Positions 8,624-16,251 of a stretch of 64,000 nt of DNA are shown here, one piece after another. The position numbers and the translations under genes were made by a program. The DNA is taken from assembly GCF_000421745.1 (NCBI RefSeq), contig NZ_ATXP01000004.1, positions 1 through 64,000 of the forward strand. The letters run 5' to 3'. The notes under the pieces were generated by a model. The model was given only the letters and a program-made list of their open reading frames with translations. It ran no database searches and was not told where the DNA came from. The first letter of the stretch is position 1, and each line of letters opens with the position of its first letter. This DNA is from Nesterenkonia alba DSM 19423 (lineage in GTDB: Bacteria > Actinomycetota > Actinomycetes > Actinomycetales > Micrococcaceae).

Positions 8624-9174
8624 CGCCGCCCACGATCACCGGCCATGAGCCCGCGGCCCCATCATCTCCGCACCCGCGGCGATGGCGGCTCGTCGCCGGG
8701 GCCTTTCTGCTCGGCGGGCTCGTCATCGCCATCGACCAGGGCACCAAGGTGTGGGCCGAAGCCGCCCTCACCCGAGGAGAGCGCATTCCGCTGATCGGCG
8801 ACCTGCTCGGGTTGCAACTGGCATACAACCCCGGCGCGGCCTTCTCCTTCGGCGAAGGCTTCACCTGGGTGTTCGCGGTCGTGGCCGCCGCCGCAACAGT
8901 CGCGGCGATCGTGTTCGCGTTCCGCGTCCAGCGACCCGCGTGGGCGATCGTGATCGGTGCGCTCGGGGGTGCCGCCGCATCCCACGCCTTCGACCGGCTC
9001 TTCCGTGAGCCCGGGTTCGCCCGCGGTCACGTCGTGGACTTCCTCGCCTACGGCAACTGGTTCATCGGCAACATCGCCGACATCGTCATCGTCACGGCCG
9101 CGATCGCCGGAGCGTTCCTCATGCTCCGCGAACCCCCAGCCCGTCACCACGACGGTGCCACTCCCGAGGAGTGA
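8620..9174 (+). CDS. lspA: Lipoprotein signal peptidase (LspA) of the cadmium operon
   Basis: Aspartyl peptidase in the membrane that removes signal peptides from lipoproteins. It has 184 residues with four membrane helices. DQGTKVWAE, the NPGAAFSFG loop and two catalytic-aspartate regions (FDRLF and IADIVI) are visible. The usual GN before the first aspartate is replaced (AAASHAFDR), as is known from accessory copies linked to metal operons. The chromosome should carry a standard lspA elsewhere, so this is probably an extra copy. Its role in metal resistance is unclear. Confidence 0.88.
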   Translation: MTPPTITGHEPAAPSSPHPRRWRLVAGAFLLGGLVIAIDQGTKVWAEAALTRGERIPLIGDLLGLQLAYNPGAAFSFGEGFTWVFAVVAAAATVAAIVFAFRVQRPAWAIVIGALGGAAASHAFDRLFREPGFARGHVVDFLAYGNWFIGNIADIVIVTAAIAGAFLMLREPPARHHDGATPEE

Positions 9175-9414
9175 AACCCTGTCAGAGTTTCTCCGGTACG
9201 GGGTGCTGACCTCGAGTGGTGAGAGCCAGGAGCCTAGCGCCGCGCACACCGCGAAAAGTGCTAACGAAAGTGCTAATGAACCTGTAGGTCGGGGTATCGC
9301 GGTGGAGTTATCCACAGGTCAGATGCCGTAGATCGTTGATTTCATGCGGCAGAACGCTAGGTCGAGATTCGCGGCGCGAGGGGGTCGAGGTCAGTTCAAG
9401 TCCCCCTCCGCGCA
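9175..9414 (+). other. Gene-less island edge with integrase-tail-like and tRNA-like remnants
   Basis: No complete gene is visible. One frame (about 9188-9331) reads as a tail containing SANESANEPVGRG, with a 10-base direct repeat (AAAGTGCTAA twice, near 9256-9280). It resembles the ends of actinobacterial phage integrases. About 50 bases further, 9380-9414 carries GTTCAAGTC, as in a tRNA T-loop, flanked by a 7-bp pairing of G- and C-runs. The normal 5-bp T-stem does not form, so this is at best a tRNA 3'-end relic or attachment site. Confidence 0.35.
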
Positions 9415-9463
9415 CGAAAACCCTGGGCAGCTCTGGGTCAACCAGAGCCCCGGGGTGTTTTCG
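9415..9463. terminator. Large bidirectional intrinsic terminator
   Basis: The stem has CGAAAAC pairing with GTTTTCG at its base and GCTCTGG with CCAGAGC at its top, around a short loop. An A-rich left arm and T-rich right arm let it end transcription from both sides: lspA from the left and the lipoprotein gene from the right. Confidence 0.8.
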
Positions 9464-9494
9464 TCTCAGCACGGCGGCAGCCCAGATGGTGGTG

Positions 9495-10118
9495 CTAGTC
9501 ATAGCCCCCGGCCTCTTCGTGTTGGGCCACTTGCTCTTCGCAGGTTCCCTCATAGCCGGGCCAGTCCGCCCTGGACTGAGACATGTTCCAGAGAGCTTCG
9601 CGAAGGTCAGCTTCGGTTTCGAACTGTTCGACGCTGTAGGGAAGGCTTGTCTGTTCGCCCTCCCAGCAGGCAGTGAAGGACTCGAACTGATCCCACTCCA
9701 ACATTTCGATGTAATCGGGGTGGCACTCCGGTTCAGGCATGGCACCTTCGCCGTCCCAATCCTGCGGCCACCCGGCAGGTTCGTGGCCCTCATTTTCAGC
9801 CAGCGCCTCGGGATCATCGCACTCAACCCATATCTCGACTGGAACCGGGCCATGGATCATCTCGCCGTTATCGGTGATGACGTCAACCGTCTCCCCGGAG
9901 ACTTCCGGAGGCCGCTTGGTGGGGTCGTCTGATTCCTCGGTCTCCTCAGAGTTCCCTTCGCCCTCTTCCTCTGCGTCTTCTGTAGCCGCTGAGGTCGTCT
10001 CAGCCCCATCCGCGGCGGGGGCGTTCTCATCTTCGGGAGTTGCTTCCGCTGCGCAGGAGGCGACCAGTAGGGCCACTCCCAGCACGGAGAGAGCCGGTGT
10101 CAAGGCTGTGTTACGCAT
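9495..10118 (-). CDS. Acidic lipoprotein of unknown function
   Basis: Predicted surface lipoprotein of 207 residues; I do not recognise the family. The ATG at 10118 follows a good ribosome site (AAGGTGAG). It opens a signal peptide ending in LLVASC, where the cysteine would be lipidated. Residues ~30-70 are a low-complexity linker rich in Glu, Asp, Ala and Thr. The C-terminal part has scattered cysteines (WVECDD, PECHPDY, FTACWEGE, YEGTCEEQ), suggesting two disulfides in an exported domain with several tryptophans. It is probably monocistronic, since a strong hairpin separates it from the gene upstream. Confidence 0.75.
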   Translation of the reverse strand: MRNTALTPALSVLGVALLVASCAAEATPEDENAPAADGAETTSAATEDAEEEGEGNSEETEESDDPTKRPPEVSGETVDVITDNGEMIHGPVPVEIWVECDDPEALAENEGHEPAGWPQDWDGEGAMPEPECHPDYIEMLEWDQFESFTACWEGEQTSLPYSVEQFETEADLREALWNMSQSRADWPGYEGTCEEQVAQHEEAGGYD

Positions 10119-10166
10119 ATCTCTCACCTTACGTTGCCAGAACATCACGACTCGGGGATATGACAA

Positions 10167-10199
10167 GGCCCCTCGGCTTGAATCTAGAGCCGAGAGGCC
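10167..10199. terminator. Hairpin, probable terminator
   Basis: A 12-base arm ending in CCTCGGCT pairs with AGCCGAG and following bases, with one mismatch, around a 9-base loop. A T-rich stretch follows on the plus strand. It lies between the two minus-strand lipoprotein genes. Confidence 0.55.
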
Positions 10200-10253
10200 T
10201 GATGGCCCTGCTGTTTCTTTCTGCCGGCCCATCCTGCCGAGTGCATACACAAT

Positions 10254-10292
10254 GGCCCTGGGAGTTCTGCTGGCGGCAGGACTCCCAGGGCC
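10254..10292 (-). terminator. Terminator-like hairpin after the PepSY lipoprotein gene
   Basis: The perfect 12-bp stem GGCCCTGGGAGT / ACTCCCAGGGCC encloses a 15-base loop, 25 bases past the stop of the upstream minus-strand gene. The following minus-strand bases are only mildly T-rich. Confidence 0.65.
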
Positions 10293-10316
10293 GGATGCGT
10301 TACCTCACCGCGAGGG

Positions 10317-10991
10317 TCAGTTATCGACCTTCACAATGTCACCGGTGGCGACGTCGACGTAGACCTCCACGTCATTGCGCAGCTCGATCTCCCAGACGAC
10401 GACGCCGTTTTCGGTGTCGAGATCAGCTTCGTAGAACTCCGAGTCACCTTCAGATTCAGCGATCTGCACCGCCTCAGTGAATTCGATCTCCACCGACTCC
10501 GCCTTGGCGCGGTCGTCACCGTCCAGGGATTCTTCCTCGTAGTCCCAGATGTCGAAGCTCTCCGGGTCGAGCTCGAACTCGTACTCCACCTCAGCAGCGG
10601 GGTCGAAGATCTCCACTTCGAAGTAGGCGCCTTCATCCTCTAGTTGCCCGATGACGCCGTCGGGGTACTCTTCGGCGAGGAATTCGGCGACGTCGTAGAC
10701 TGCACCTTCACCGGAAGCCGCCCCGGTATCGGAGTCATCGGCGGTGTCCTCGGCCTCGTCCTCATCGGTAGCGGCACCGGGGTCCTCGTTCTCTTCGGTG
10801 TCCTGGCCTTCAGCCGGTTCATCCTCGGTGCCCTCATCGACGGTTTCGGCCTCTTCTGCGTTCTGGTTCTCTTCTTCAAACTGCGCGGCCTCTTCCGGGG
10901 CGCAGGCGGCCAGCGTCAGGCTTGTCACCGCGGCCACCGCAGTCACGGCGGGGATCAGGGGCTTACGAGTGGTCACTGTGCGGACAGTCAT
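10317..10991 (-). CDS. Acidic lipoprotein with PepSY-like domain
   Basis: Predicted lipoprotein of 224 residues. The ATG at 10991 has a strong ribosome site (AAGGAG, 6 bases away). It begins a signal peptide that ends in LTLAAC, the lipidation site. A long linker rich in Glu and Asp (residues ~35-85) follows. The C-terminal half repeats a PepSY-type pattern: an acidic helix, then VVWEIELRND and VYVDVATGDIVKVDN, typical of PepSY domains, which often act as peptidase inhibitors or metal-linked modules. The function in this cell is unknown. Hairpins at both sides suggest a single-gene transcript. Confidence 0.8.
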   Translation of the reverse strand: MTVRTVTTRKPLIPAVTAVAAVTSLTLAACAPEEAAQFEEENQNAEEAETVDEGTEDEPAEGQDTEENEDPGAATDEDEAEDTADDSDTGAASGEGAVYDVAEFLAEEYPDGVIGQLEDEGAYFEVEIFDPAAEVEYEFELDPESFDIWDYEEESLDGDDRAKAESVEIEFTEAVQIAESEGDSEFYEADLDTENGVVVWEIELRNDVEVYVDVATGDIVKVDN

Positions 10992-11156
10992 GGGAACTCC
11001 TTGGGATGTCTCGTTGTTCATGATGACACCAGTGAGTCGTGATCGGCTGTCAAAAAGTTGCAATCGGAGGCAGCCTGTCGTGTTCTTCCCGTCGAAGAGC
11101 GGGCGTTGCCGACAGTCTCATCAGTCCGTCTGCCCAGCGGCAGTACAGTGGGAACT

Positions 11157-12470
11157 ATGACTGAGACACCTGCCCAGCTGGCTGAGACTGAGGTCGTTGA
11201 CTTCTGCTGTGACCTCATCCGTTTTGACACCACAAACTGGGGAGAGGGCCGGTCCAAGGGGGAGCGGGAAGCCGCTGAATACGTGGCCGAGGCACTGCGC
11301 CGGGCCGGACTGGAACCGCAGATCTACGAATCTGCACCGGGGCGAGCTAACGTCGTGGCCCGGATGCGGGGTACGGACCCCGACGCCGGCGCATTGGTTG
11401 TCCACGGCCACCTCGACGTGGTGCCTGCTCAAGCAGAGGACTGGCAGGTCGATCCCTTCGCCGCGGAGATCCGTGACGGCCTGGTGTGGGGCCGCGGCGC
11501 GGTGGACATGAAGAACATGGACGCGATGATCCTCGCCGCAGCCCTGCGGATGAGCCGCGAAGGTCATCAGCCGACCCGTGACATCATCTTCGCCTTCTTC
11601 GCCGATGAGGAAGACAACGGAACCTACGGGGCCGGCTGGATGGTGCAGAACCATCCAGAACTCTTCGACGGTGCGACCGAGGCCATCAGTGAAGTGGGCG
11701 GGTTCTCCGCAGATATCGCTGGCACCCGTGCTTACCTCATCCAGACCGGAGAGAAAGGTCTGCACTGGACCAAGATGACCGCAACCGGTACCGCCGGGCA
11801 CGGTTCGGCCGTCCAGCAGGACAACCCGGTGGTCACCTTAGCTGAGGCGGTTGCAGCGATTGGCAACCACACCTGGCCCATTGAGTACACCAAGACCACC
11901 CGCGCCCTGTTCGAGCAGCTCAGCGAACTCACTGGGATTCCCTTCGACGAGCACAACCCACAGCAGCTGTTGGAGGCCACTGGGTCCACGGCGAAGTTCA
12001 TCGCTGCCACCTTGCAGAACACCTCCAACCCCACACTGTTGGAGGCTGGGTATAAGCACAACGTGGTCCCCGGGGAAGCCTCCGCGCTGGTGGACGCCCG
12101 CACTCTGCCGGAGCAGGATGAGAAGGTCGCGGCGGTGTTGCGTGAACTCGCCGGGGAAAAAGTGACCTTCGAACTGCTGAACGCGGGGCCCTCCATCGAG
12201 CTGCCATTCTCCGGGGCGCTGGTGGAGCAGATGGTTGCGGCCCTGCACGCTGAAGATCCCGAGGCGAAAGTCCTGCCTTATATGCTCGGCGGCGGAACGG
12301 ACAATAAGCATTTGGCTCAGCTTGGTATCGCCGGTTATGGGTTCGCCCCCTTGCAGTTGCCCCCGGAACTGGACTTCACCGGCATGTTCCACGGCGTGGA
12401 CGAACGGGTCCCGGTGGATTCACTGCGCTTTGGAGTGCGGACACTGTACCGGTTCCTCGCCGCCCAGTGA
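11157..12470 (+). CDS. M20-family zinc peptidase (dipeptidase/deacylase)
   Basis: Cytosolic metallohydrolase of 437 residues from the M20/M25/M40 group, which cleaves dipeptides or N-acyl amino acids. The metal-binding residues are visible: H83-G-H85-L-D87 (first metal His and catalytic Asp), GRGAVDMKN (bridging Asp near 118) and ADEEDNGTYG (Glu pair near 152). The zinc His lies in MFHGVDERVPV near the C-terminus. The dimerisation insert lies between about residues 200 and 310. The substrate cannot be deduced. A small DUF5703-like gene follows, an arrangement I know from other actinobacteria. Confidence 0.88.
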   Translation: MTETPAQLAETEVVDFCCDLIRFDTTNWGEGRSKGEREAAEYVAEALRRAGLEPQIYESAPGRANVVARMRGTDPDAGALVVHGHLDVVPAQAEDWQVDPFAAEIRDGLVWGRGAVDMKNMDAMILAAALRMSREGHQPTRDIIFAFFADEEDNGTYGAGWMVQNHPELFDGATEAISEVGGFSADIAGTRAYLIQTGEKGLHWTKMTATGTAGHGSAVQQDNPVVTLAEAVAAIGNHTWPIEYTKTTRALFEQLSELTGIPFDEHNPQQLLEATGSTAKFIAATLQNTSNPTLLEAGYKHNVVPGEASALVDARTLPEQDEKVAAVLRELAGEKVTFELLNAGPSIELPFSGALVEQMVAALHAEDPEAKVLPYMLGGGTDNKHLAQLGIAGYGFAPLQLPPELDFTGMFHGVDERVPVDSLRFGVRTLYRFLAAQ

Positions 12471-12527
12471 CTCGGTGAGCTATGGTGGTGCGCCAACGGA
12501 GCACACCCCGACGCTTCAGGAGGCAGA

Positions 12528-12773
12528 ATGGCCCACCAGCAGGGAGCCTCAGCATTGACCGCCCACTACACCGAGCACCAGGCCAATGGCACCGGATGGG
12601 AGTACCTAGTGGTGACCTGTCAGCCACGGGAGTCCCTGGCCGAAGTGCGGCGGAAGGTGATCGATGCCGCCGAGTACGGGCGGTGGGAACTGCGTCGCTC
12701 GGCGCTGTACACCGGCGGGGTGCGCAAGTACTGGTTGCGCCGGCGGATCATGCGTGTCGCCAAAACCCTGTAA
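12528..12773 (+). CDS. DUF5703-like small basic protein
   Basis: Conserved actinobacterial protein of 81 residues with no known function. The ATG follows a near-perfect AGGAGG. The core WEYLVVTCQPRESLAEVRR, followed by a Tyr/Arg/Trp-rich stretch and a basic end (KYWLRRRIMR), matches the family as I know it. The net positive charge would allow binding to nucleic acid or membrane, but nothing proves it. It lies 57 bases after the M20 peptidase and may share its transcript. Confidence 0.7.
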   Translation: MAHQQGASALTAHYTEHQANGTGWEYLVVTCQPRESLAEVRRKVIDAAEYGRWELRRSALYTGGVRKYWLRRRIMRVAKTL

Positions 12774-12828
12774 GTGTCTTTCTGCGCGGTGCTGACGCGG
12801 CGGGTGCGGCGTTGATACTGTTGTCTTC

Positions 12829-13104
12829 ATGAAGACTGATCCCCGCGTCGCACTGAGTGCGCTGACGAATGCTCTCGAAGAGCACCTCTCCGCCGCTGTG
12901 AACCGACGTGGAGACGACGATCCCGCCGTCGAGACCGCGTTCTACAGCATCGCTGACGCCTTTGAGGCCTACGAAGACGCGCTTTTTGCCGCCACCGGTG
13001 AAGTCACTCCGCTGGATCTCTACGATGAAGAGAACGACGTCGACGATGTCCTCGACGATGAGGACGAAGACGACGACCTCGATGAAGCACCCAGCGACGA
13101 CTGA
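12829..13104 (+). CDS. Small acidic conserved hypothetical protein
   Basis: Protein of 91 residues: an N-terminal helical part (~residues 1-60, ending in GEVTPLDLYDE) and a tail made almost only of Asp and Glu. Similar short proteins occur next to mshC in Micrococcaceae and are sometimes labelled primosomal, a label I cannot support from sequence. No clear ribosome site precedes the ATG, so the transcript may be leaderless or nearly so. It ends 15 bases before mshC and is likely co-expressed with it. Confidence 0.65.
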   Translation: MKTDPRVALSALTNALEEHLSAAVNRRGDDDPAVETAFYSIADAFEAYEDALFAATGEVTPLDLYDEENDVDDVLDDEDEDDDLDEAPSDD

Positions 13105-13119
13105 GGCGCCTGACACCCC

Positions 13120-14454
13120 GTGAAATCTTGGCCTCGCCCCGCTGTGCCCGCGATCCCCTCCCTGGGGGAGACCCTCGAACTGACAGACACCCCCACCGGA
13201 ACCACCACTGCGGTGAACTCCCGCGGAAATCTGGCCTCCCTCTACGTCTGTGGGATCACCCCCTATGACGCCACCCACCTGGGCCACGCCAACACCTATG
13301 TGCATTTCGACGTATTAGTGCGCTACTGGCTGGCCTGCGGGGTGGAGGTCAACTACGTGCAAAACGTCACCGACATCGACGACCCCCTGTTGGAGCGAGC
13401 CGAGGCCACCGGGCAAGACTGGCGAGAACTCGCCGCGTCTCAAACCGACCTGTTCCGCGCCGATATGCAGGCTCTGCGGGTCATTCCACCGACCACCTAC
13501 ATGGGAGCGGTGGAGATGATCCCCGGAGTGGTCGCCGATGTCGAGAAACTCCTCCGGCTGGGGGTCGCCTACCCTGTGCCAGCCGAAGACGCCGCCGGTG
13601 ACGACTACTACTTCGACATTGCCGCCGCAGAGGCGAACACTTCCTGGCGGCTAGGAAGCGTGGGTGGCTATGACCGTCCCACCATGGAGGAGCTCTTCCC
13701 CGACCGCGGGGGCGACCCGCAGCGCCGAGGAAAGCGTGACAGCCTGGATCCGCTTCTGTGGCGGGCTGCCCGCCCGGGTGAACCCCAGTGGGATGGCGGG
13801 AGCCTAGGTGCCGGTCGGCCGGGCTGGCACATCGAATGCTCGGTGATCGCCCGGCGGCACTTGCCGGCCCCCTTTACCCTGCAGGGCGGGGGCTCCGATT
13901 TACGGTTCCCGCACCATGAATTCTCCGCCGCCCACGCCACCGCTTGCGACGGGGTGCCATTGGCCGAACACTATATGCACACCGGTATGGTCGGGCTGCA
14001 CGGGGAGAAAATGTCGAAGTCCCGCGGCAACCTCGTCCTGGTCTCCGAGCTGCTCGCCGCTGGGACGGACCCCCAGGCGGTGCGGACTCTGCTGCTGAGC
14101 CACCACTGGCGCGAAGACTGGGACTACACGCCCGAGGACCTTGCCGCCGCTGAGGCTCGGCTACAGCGGTGGAAGACCGCCTTGGCCCGAGCCCCTGAGC
14201 ACCATGGTGGAGAGCACGACGCCGCAGCCTCGGCACCCAGCGAGAAACCTCACCACGTGGCCGGGCTGGGTGAGCCTGACGAGCTCCAGTACGCACTCCA
14301 TGCGGCTCTGGCGAATAATCTCAATGCACCGGCCGCGCTGGACACCCTGGATCTCTGGGCGGATGGGCACGTGGCGACCGGCACGGCGCGGGAGCGGGTG
14401 GTCGACGTCGTCGATGCCCTGCTCGGCTTGGATCTGAGCTCACCGGGTCACTAG
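13120..14454 (+). CDS. mshC: Cysteine:GlcN-inositol ligase, mycothiol synthesis
   Basis: ATP-dependent ligase that joins L-cysteine to glucosaminyl-inositol, the third enzymatic step to mycothiol, the main thiol of actinobacteria. The 444-residue protein is a cysteinyl-tRNA synthetase-like fold. The adenylation signatures are the HIGH-type THLGHANTY near residue 52 and KMSKSRGN near residue 297; VTDIDDPLL lies between. The zinc-ligand cysteine is in LYVCGITPYD. It lacks the tRNA-binding C-terminal domain of true CysRS, and its length fits MshC. The start is GTG. It is convergent with the PAC2 gene. The redox role may link it to thiol-based metal handling, but that is inference. Confidence 0.92.
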   Translation: MKSWPRPAVPAIPSLGETLELTDTPTGTTTAVNSRGNLASLYVCGITPYDATHLGHANTYVHFDVLVRYWLACGVEVNYVQNVTDIDDPLLERAEATGQDWRELAASQTDLFRADMQALRVIPPTTYMGAVEMIPGVVADVEKLLRLGVAYPVPAEDAAGDDYYFDIAAAEANTSWRLGSVGGYDRPTMEELFPDRGGDPQRRGKRDSLDPLLWRAARPGEPQWDGGSLGAGRPGWHIECSVIARRHLPAPFTLQGGGSDLRFPHHEFSAAHATACDGVPLAEHYMHTGMVGLHGEKMSKSRGNLVLVSELLAAGTDPQAVRTLLLSHHWREDWDYTPEDLAAAEARLQRWKTALARAPEHHGGEHDAAASAPSEKPHHVAGLGEPDELQYALHAALANNLNAPAALDTLDLWADGHVATGTARERVVDVVDALLGLDLSSPGH

Positions 14455-14559
14455 CAGGGGGGAACCGCACGCCGCAGCGGTCGGTTGCGTCCAAGCCCGC
14501 TGCGCCCAGCCTCAGAGCTCTCCGCGGAACTCACCCCTTGGTAAGAGGTCCGGATGAGG

Positions 14560-15513
14560 TTAATCCTGGGGCGGACGACGACGTCGCAGGTAACGTTCGA
14601 ACTCCTCCGCGATGGCTTCCCCGGAGGCCTCCGGCAGATTCGTGGTGTCGGTGGCTTCCTCTAGTCGCTTGACGTAGTCGGCGATTTCGGCGTCCTCTTC
14701 GGCCAGTTCATCGACCCCGCGTTCCCAGGCGGCCGCGTCGTCGGCGACCTCGGAAGTCTCCAGACTGATTCCCAGGATTTCTTCTAATTTACGCATCAGC
14801 GCCAATTGAGCCTTGGGGCTGGGGGCCTGCCCTACATAGTGCGGCACGGCCGCCCACAAGGACACTGAAGGAATCCCTGCCTGGTAGGCGGTATGGGCCA
14901 GGACCCCCACGATCCCCACCGGGCCCTCATAGGTGGGCTCCTCAACATCAAGCTCCTCACGGACGGATTCATCCTCTGAGGAGAACGAGGCCGGAATAGG
15001 GCGAGTATGCGGCACATCGGCCAGCAGCGCCCCCACCAGGACCACTGCGTCAGCGGAGTACTCGGCGGCCTTGGTCAGCAAATCCGCGGTGTAGGACTGC
15101 CACCGGAAACTGGGCTCCACCCCGTGGACGAAGAGCACATCGAATTCGGAGCGGGCAGGGGAGGCTTTCAAGATGGTGGTGGAAGGCCAGACGATCTCTC
15201 GGTGCCCCGCGTTGCGCACCACCTTGGGTCGGGAGAATTGGAAGTCGTAGTACTCCTCATCGGTGAGCTTCTCCACGACTTCGGCGTTCAGCGCCTGAGC
15301 GATGGCCCGTACCGCAGCGGAAGCCGCTCCACCGGCGTCATTCCAGCCCTCGAAGGCCATCACCATCACCGTGGGGCGACGGGGAGACCCGCCCTCGGCG
15401 GCGGAGAGCCGGCGCAGGTGGGCAGCAAACCGCCCAGCCCGGTCGATGCTCTCAGCCGGGCTGTCGGGGTGCTCAGAATCCGGTGTCACGTCATCGGAAC
15501 TCACGTTCTTCAC
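14560..15513 (-). CDS. PAC2-family protein
   Basis: Member of the PAC2 (proteasome assembly chaperone 2-like) family, 317 residues from a GTG; another GTG at 15504 is equally possible, since neither has a strong ribosome site. The family core appears as VMAFEGWNDAGGAAS near residue 50, VVLVGALLADVPHTRP near residue 145 and HTAYQAGIPSVSLWAAVPHYV near residue 205. A charged C-terminal tail ends in RYLRRRRP. Actinobacterial members have no proven function. The genome context is a Pup locus without proteasome genes, so a direct role in proteasome assembly is unlikely here. Confidence 0.85.
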   Translation of the reverse strand: MKNVSSDDVTPDSEHPDSPAESIDRAGRFAAHLRRLSAAEGGSPRRPTVMVMAFEGWNDAGGAASAAVRAIAQALNAEVVEKLTDEEYYDFQFSRPKVVRNAGHREIVWPSTTILKASPARSEFDVLFVHGVEPSFRWQSYTADLLTKAAEYSADAVVLVGALLADVPHTRPIPASFSSEDESVREELDVEEPTYEGPVGIVGVLAHTAYQAGIPSVSLWAAVPHYVGQAPSPKAQLALMRKLEEILGISLETSEVADDAAAWERGVDELAEEDAEIADYVKRLEEATDTTNLPEASGEAIAEEFERYLRRRRPPQD

Positions 15514-15555
15514 ACTAGCGCCAGCCCATCATCGGCGGAAGCGTACGATGGTCCC

Positions 15556-16251
15556 ATGTCAGAACTGCAGGCCGTTTTCTGGGATATGGACGGCACCTTG
15601 GTGGATACCGAACCGTACTGGATCGCCGCCGAATATGAACTCGTCGCCGAACACGGCGGGCAGTGGAGCCAGCAACAGGCTCACCAGTTGGTCGGCCAGG
15701 CGTTGACCTACAGCGCCGGGATTCTTCAGGAAGCCGGGGTGGACCTTCCTCGGGATGAGATCGTCCACCAGCTGATGGGCCGGGTCATCGACAAATGTGC
15801 TGAACGTATTCCGTGGCGTCCAGGTGCCAGAGAACTGCTCACCGAGCTCAATGACCACGGCATCCGGTGCGCGCTGGTGACGATGTCCTGGAGGCCGCTG
15901 ACCGAGGCAGTGCTCTCCGCACTGCCGGAGGGACACCTGGAGTTCGCCATTACCGGGGACGCCGTCTCCGCGGGGAAACCCGACCCGGAGGCCTACCACG
16001 TTGCTTTTGAACGTATGGCTGCTGACCACCCCGCGCGCACCGGGGAGCCGCTGCAGCGTCAGCGGTGCATCGCCATCGAGGACTCGGTACCCGGCACTGC
16101 TGCAGCAGCCGCTTCAGGGTTGGTGACCCTGGCAGTACCGCACTACTCGCCGCTACCGCAGAGCTCCGACTGGCACTTAGCCGAGACCCTCGCCGGTCTC
16201 GGTGTATCTGAGCTGACCGAGCTGTTGCCGAAGACCCCCGCGGCCGTATGA
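15556..16251 (+). CDS. HAD-superfamily hydrolase (phosphatase)
   Basis: Cytosolic phosphatase of the beta-phosphoglucomutase/phosphoglycolate phosphatase type, 231 residues. Motif I DMDGTLVDTE (nucleophile Asp near residue 10), motif II LVTMSW, motif III Lys in SAGKPDPEAY and motif IV IEDSVPG are all present. A helical cap lies between motifs I and II. The stop overlaps the trmI start (ATGA), so the two genes are coupled. HAD genes sit at this position upstream of trmI in several actinobacteria. The substrate is unknown. Confidence 0.88.
   Translation: MSELQAVFWDMDGTLVDTEPYWIAAEYELVAEHGGQWSQQQAHQLVGQALTYSAGILQEAGVDLPRDEIVHQLMGRVIDKCAERIPWRPGARELLTELNDHGIRCALVTMSWRPLTEAVLSALPEGHLEFAITGDAVSAGKPDPEAYHVAFERMAADHPARTGEPLQRQRCIAIEDSVPGTAAAAASGLVTLAVPHYSPLPQSSDWHLAETLAGLGVSELTELLPKTPAAV

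Noticed and set aside
9380-9414. tRNA gene
   Set aside because: Only a T-loop-like word is present; the T-stem does not pair and no acceptor, D or anticodon arm is seen.
10167-10292. Riboswitch between the two lipoprotein genes
   Set aside because: Two simple hairpins explain the structure; no conserved ligand-binding core was recognised.
12829-13104. Primosomal protein
   Set aside because: The label is sometimes used for similar small proteins, but nothing in the sequence shows a primosome role; kept as hypothetical.
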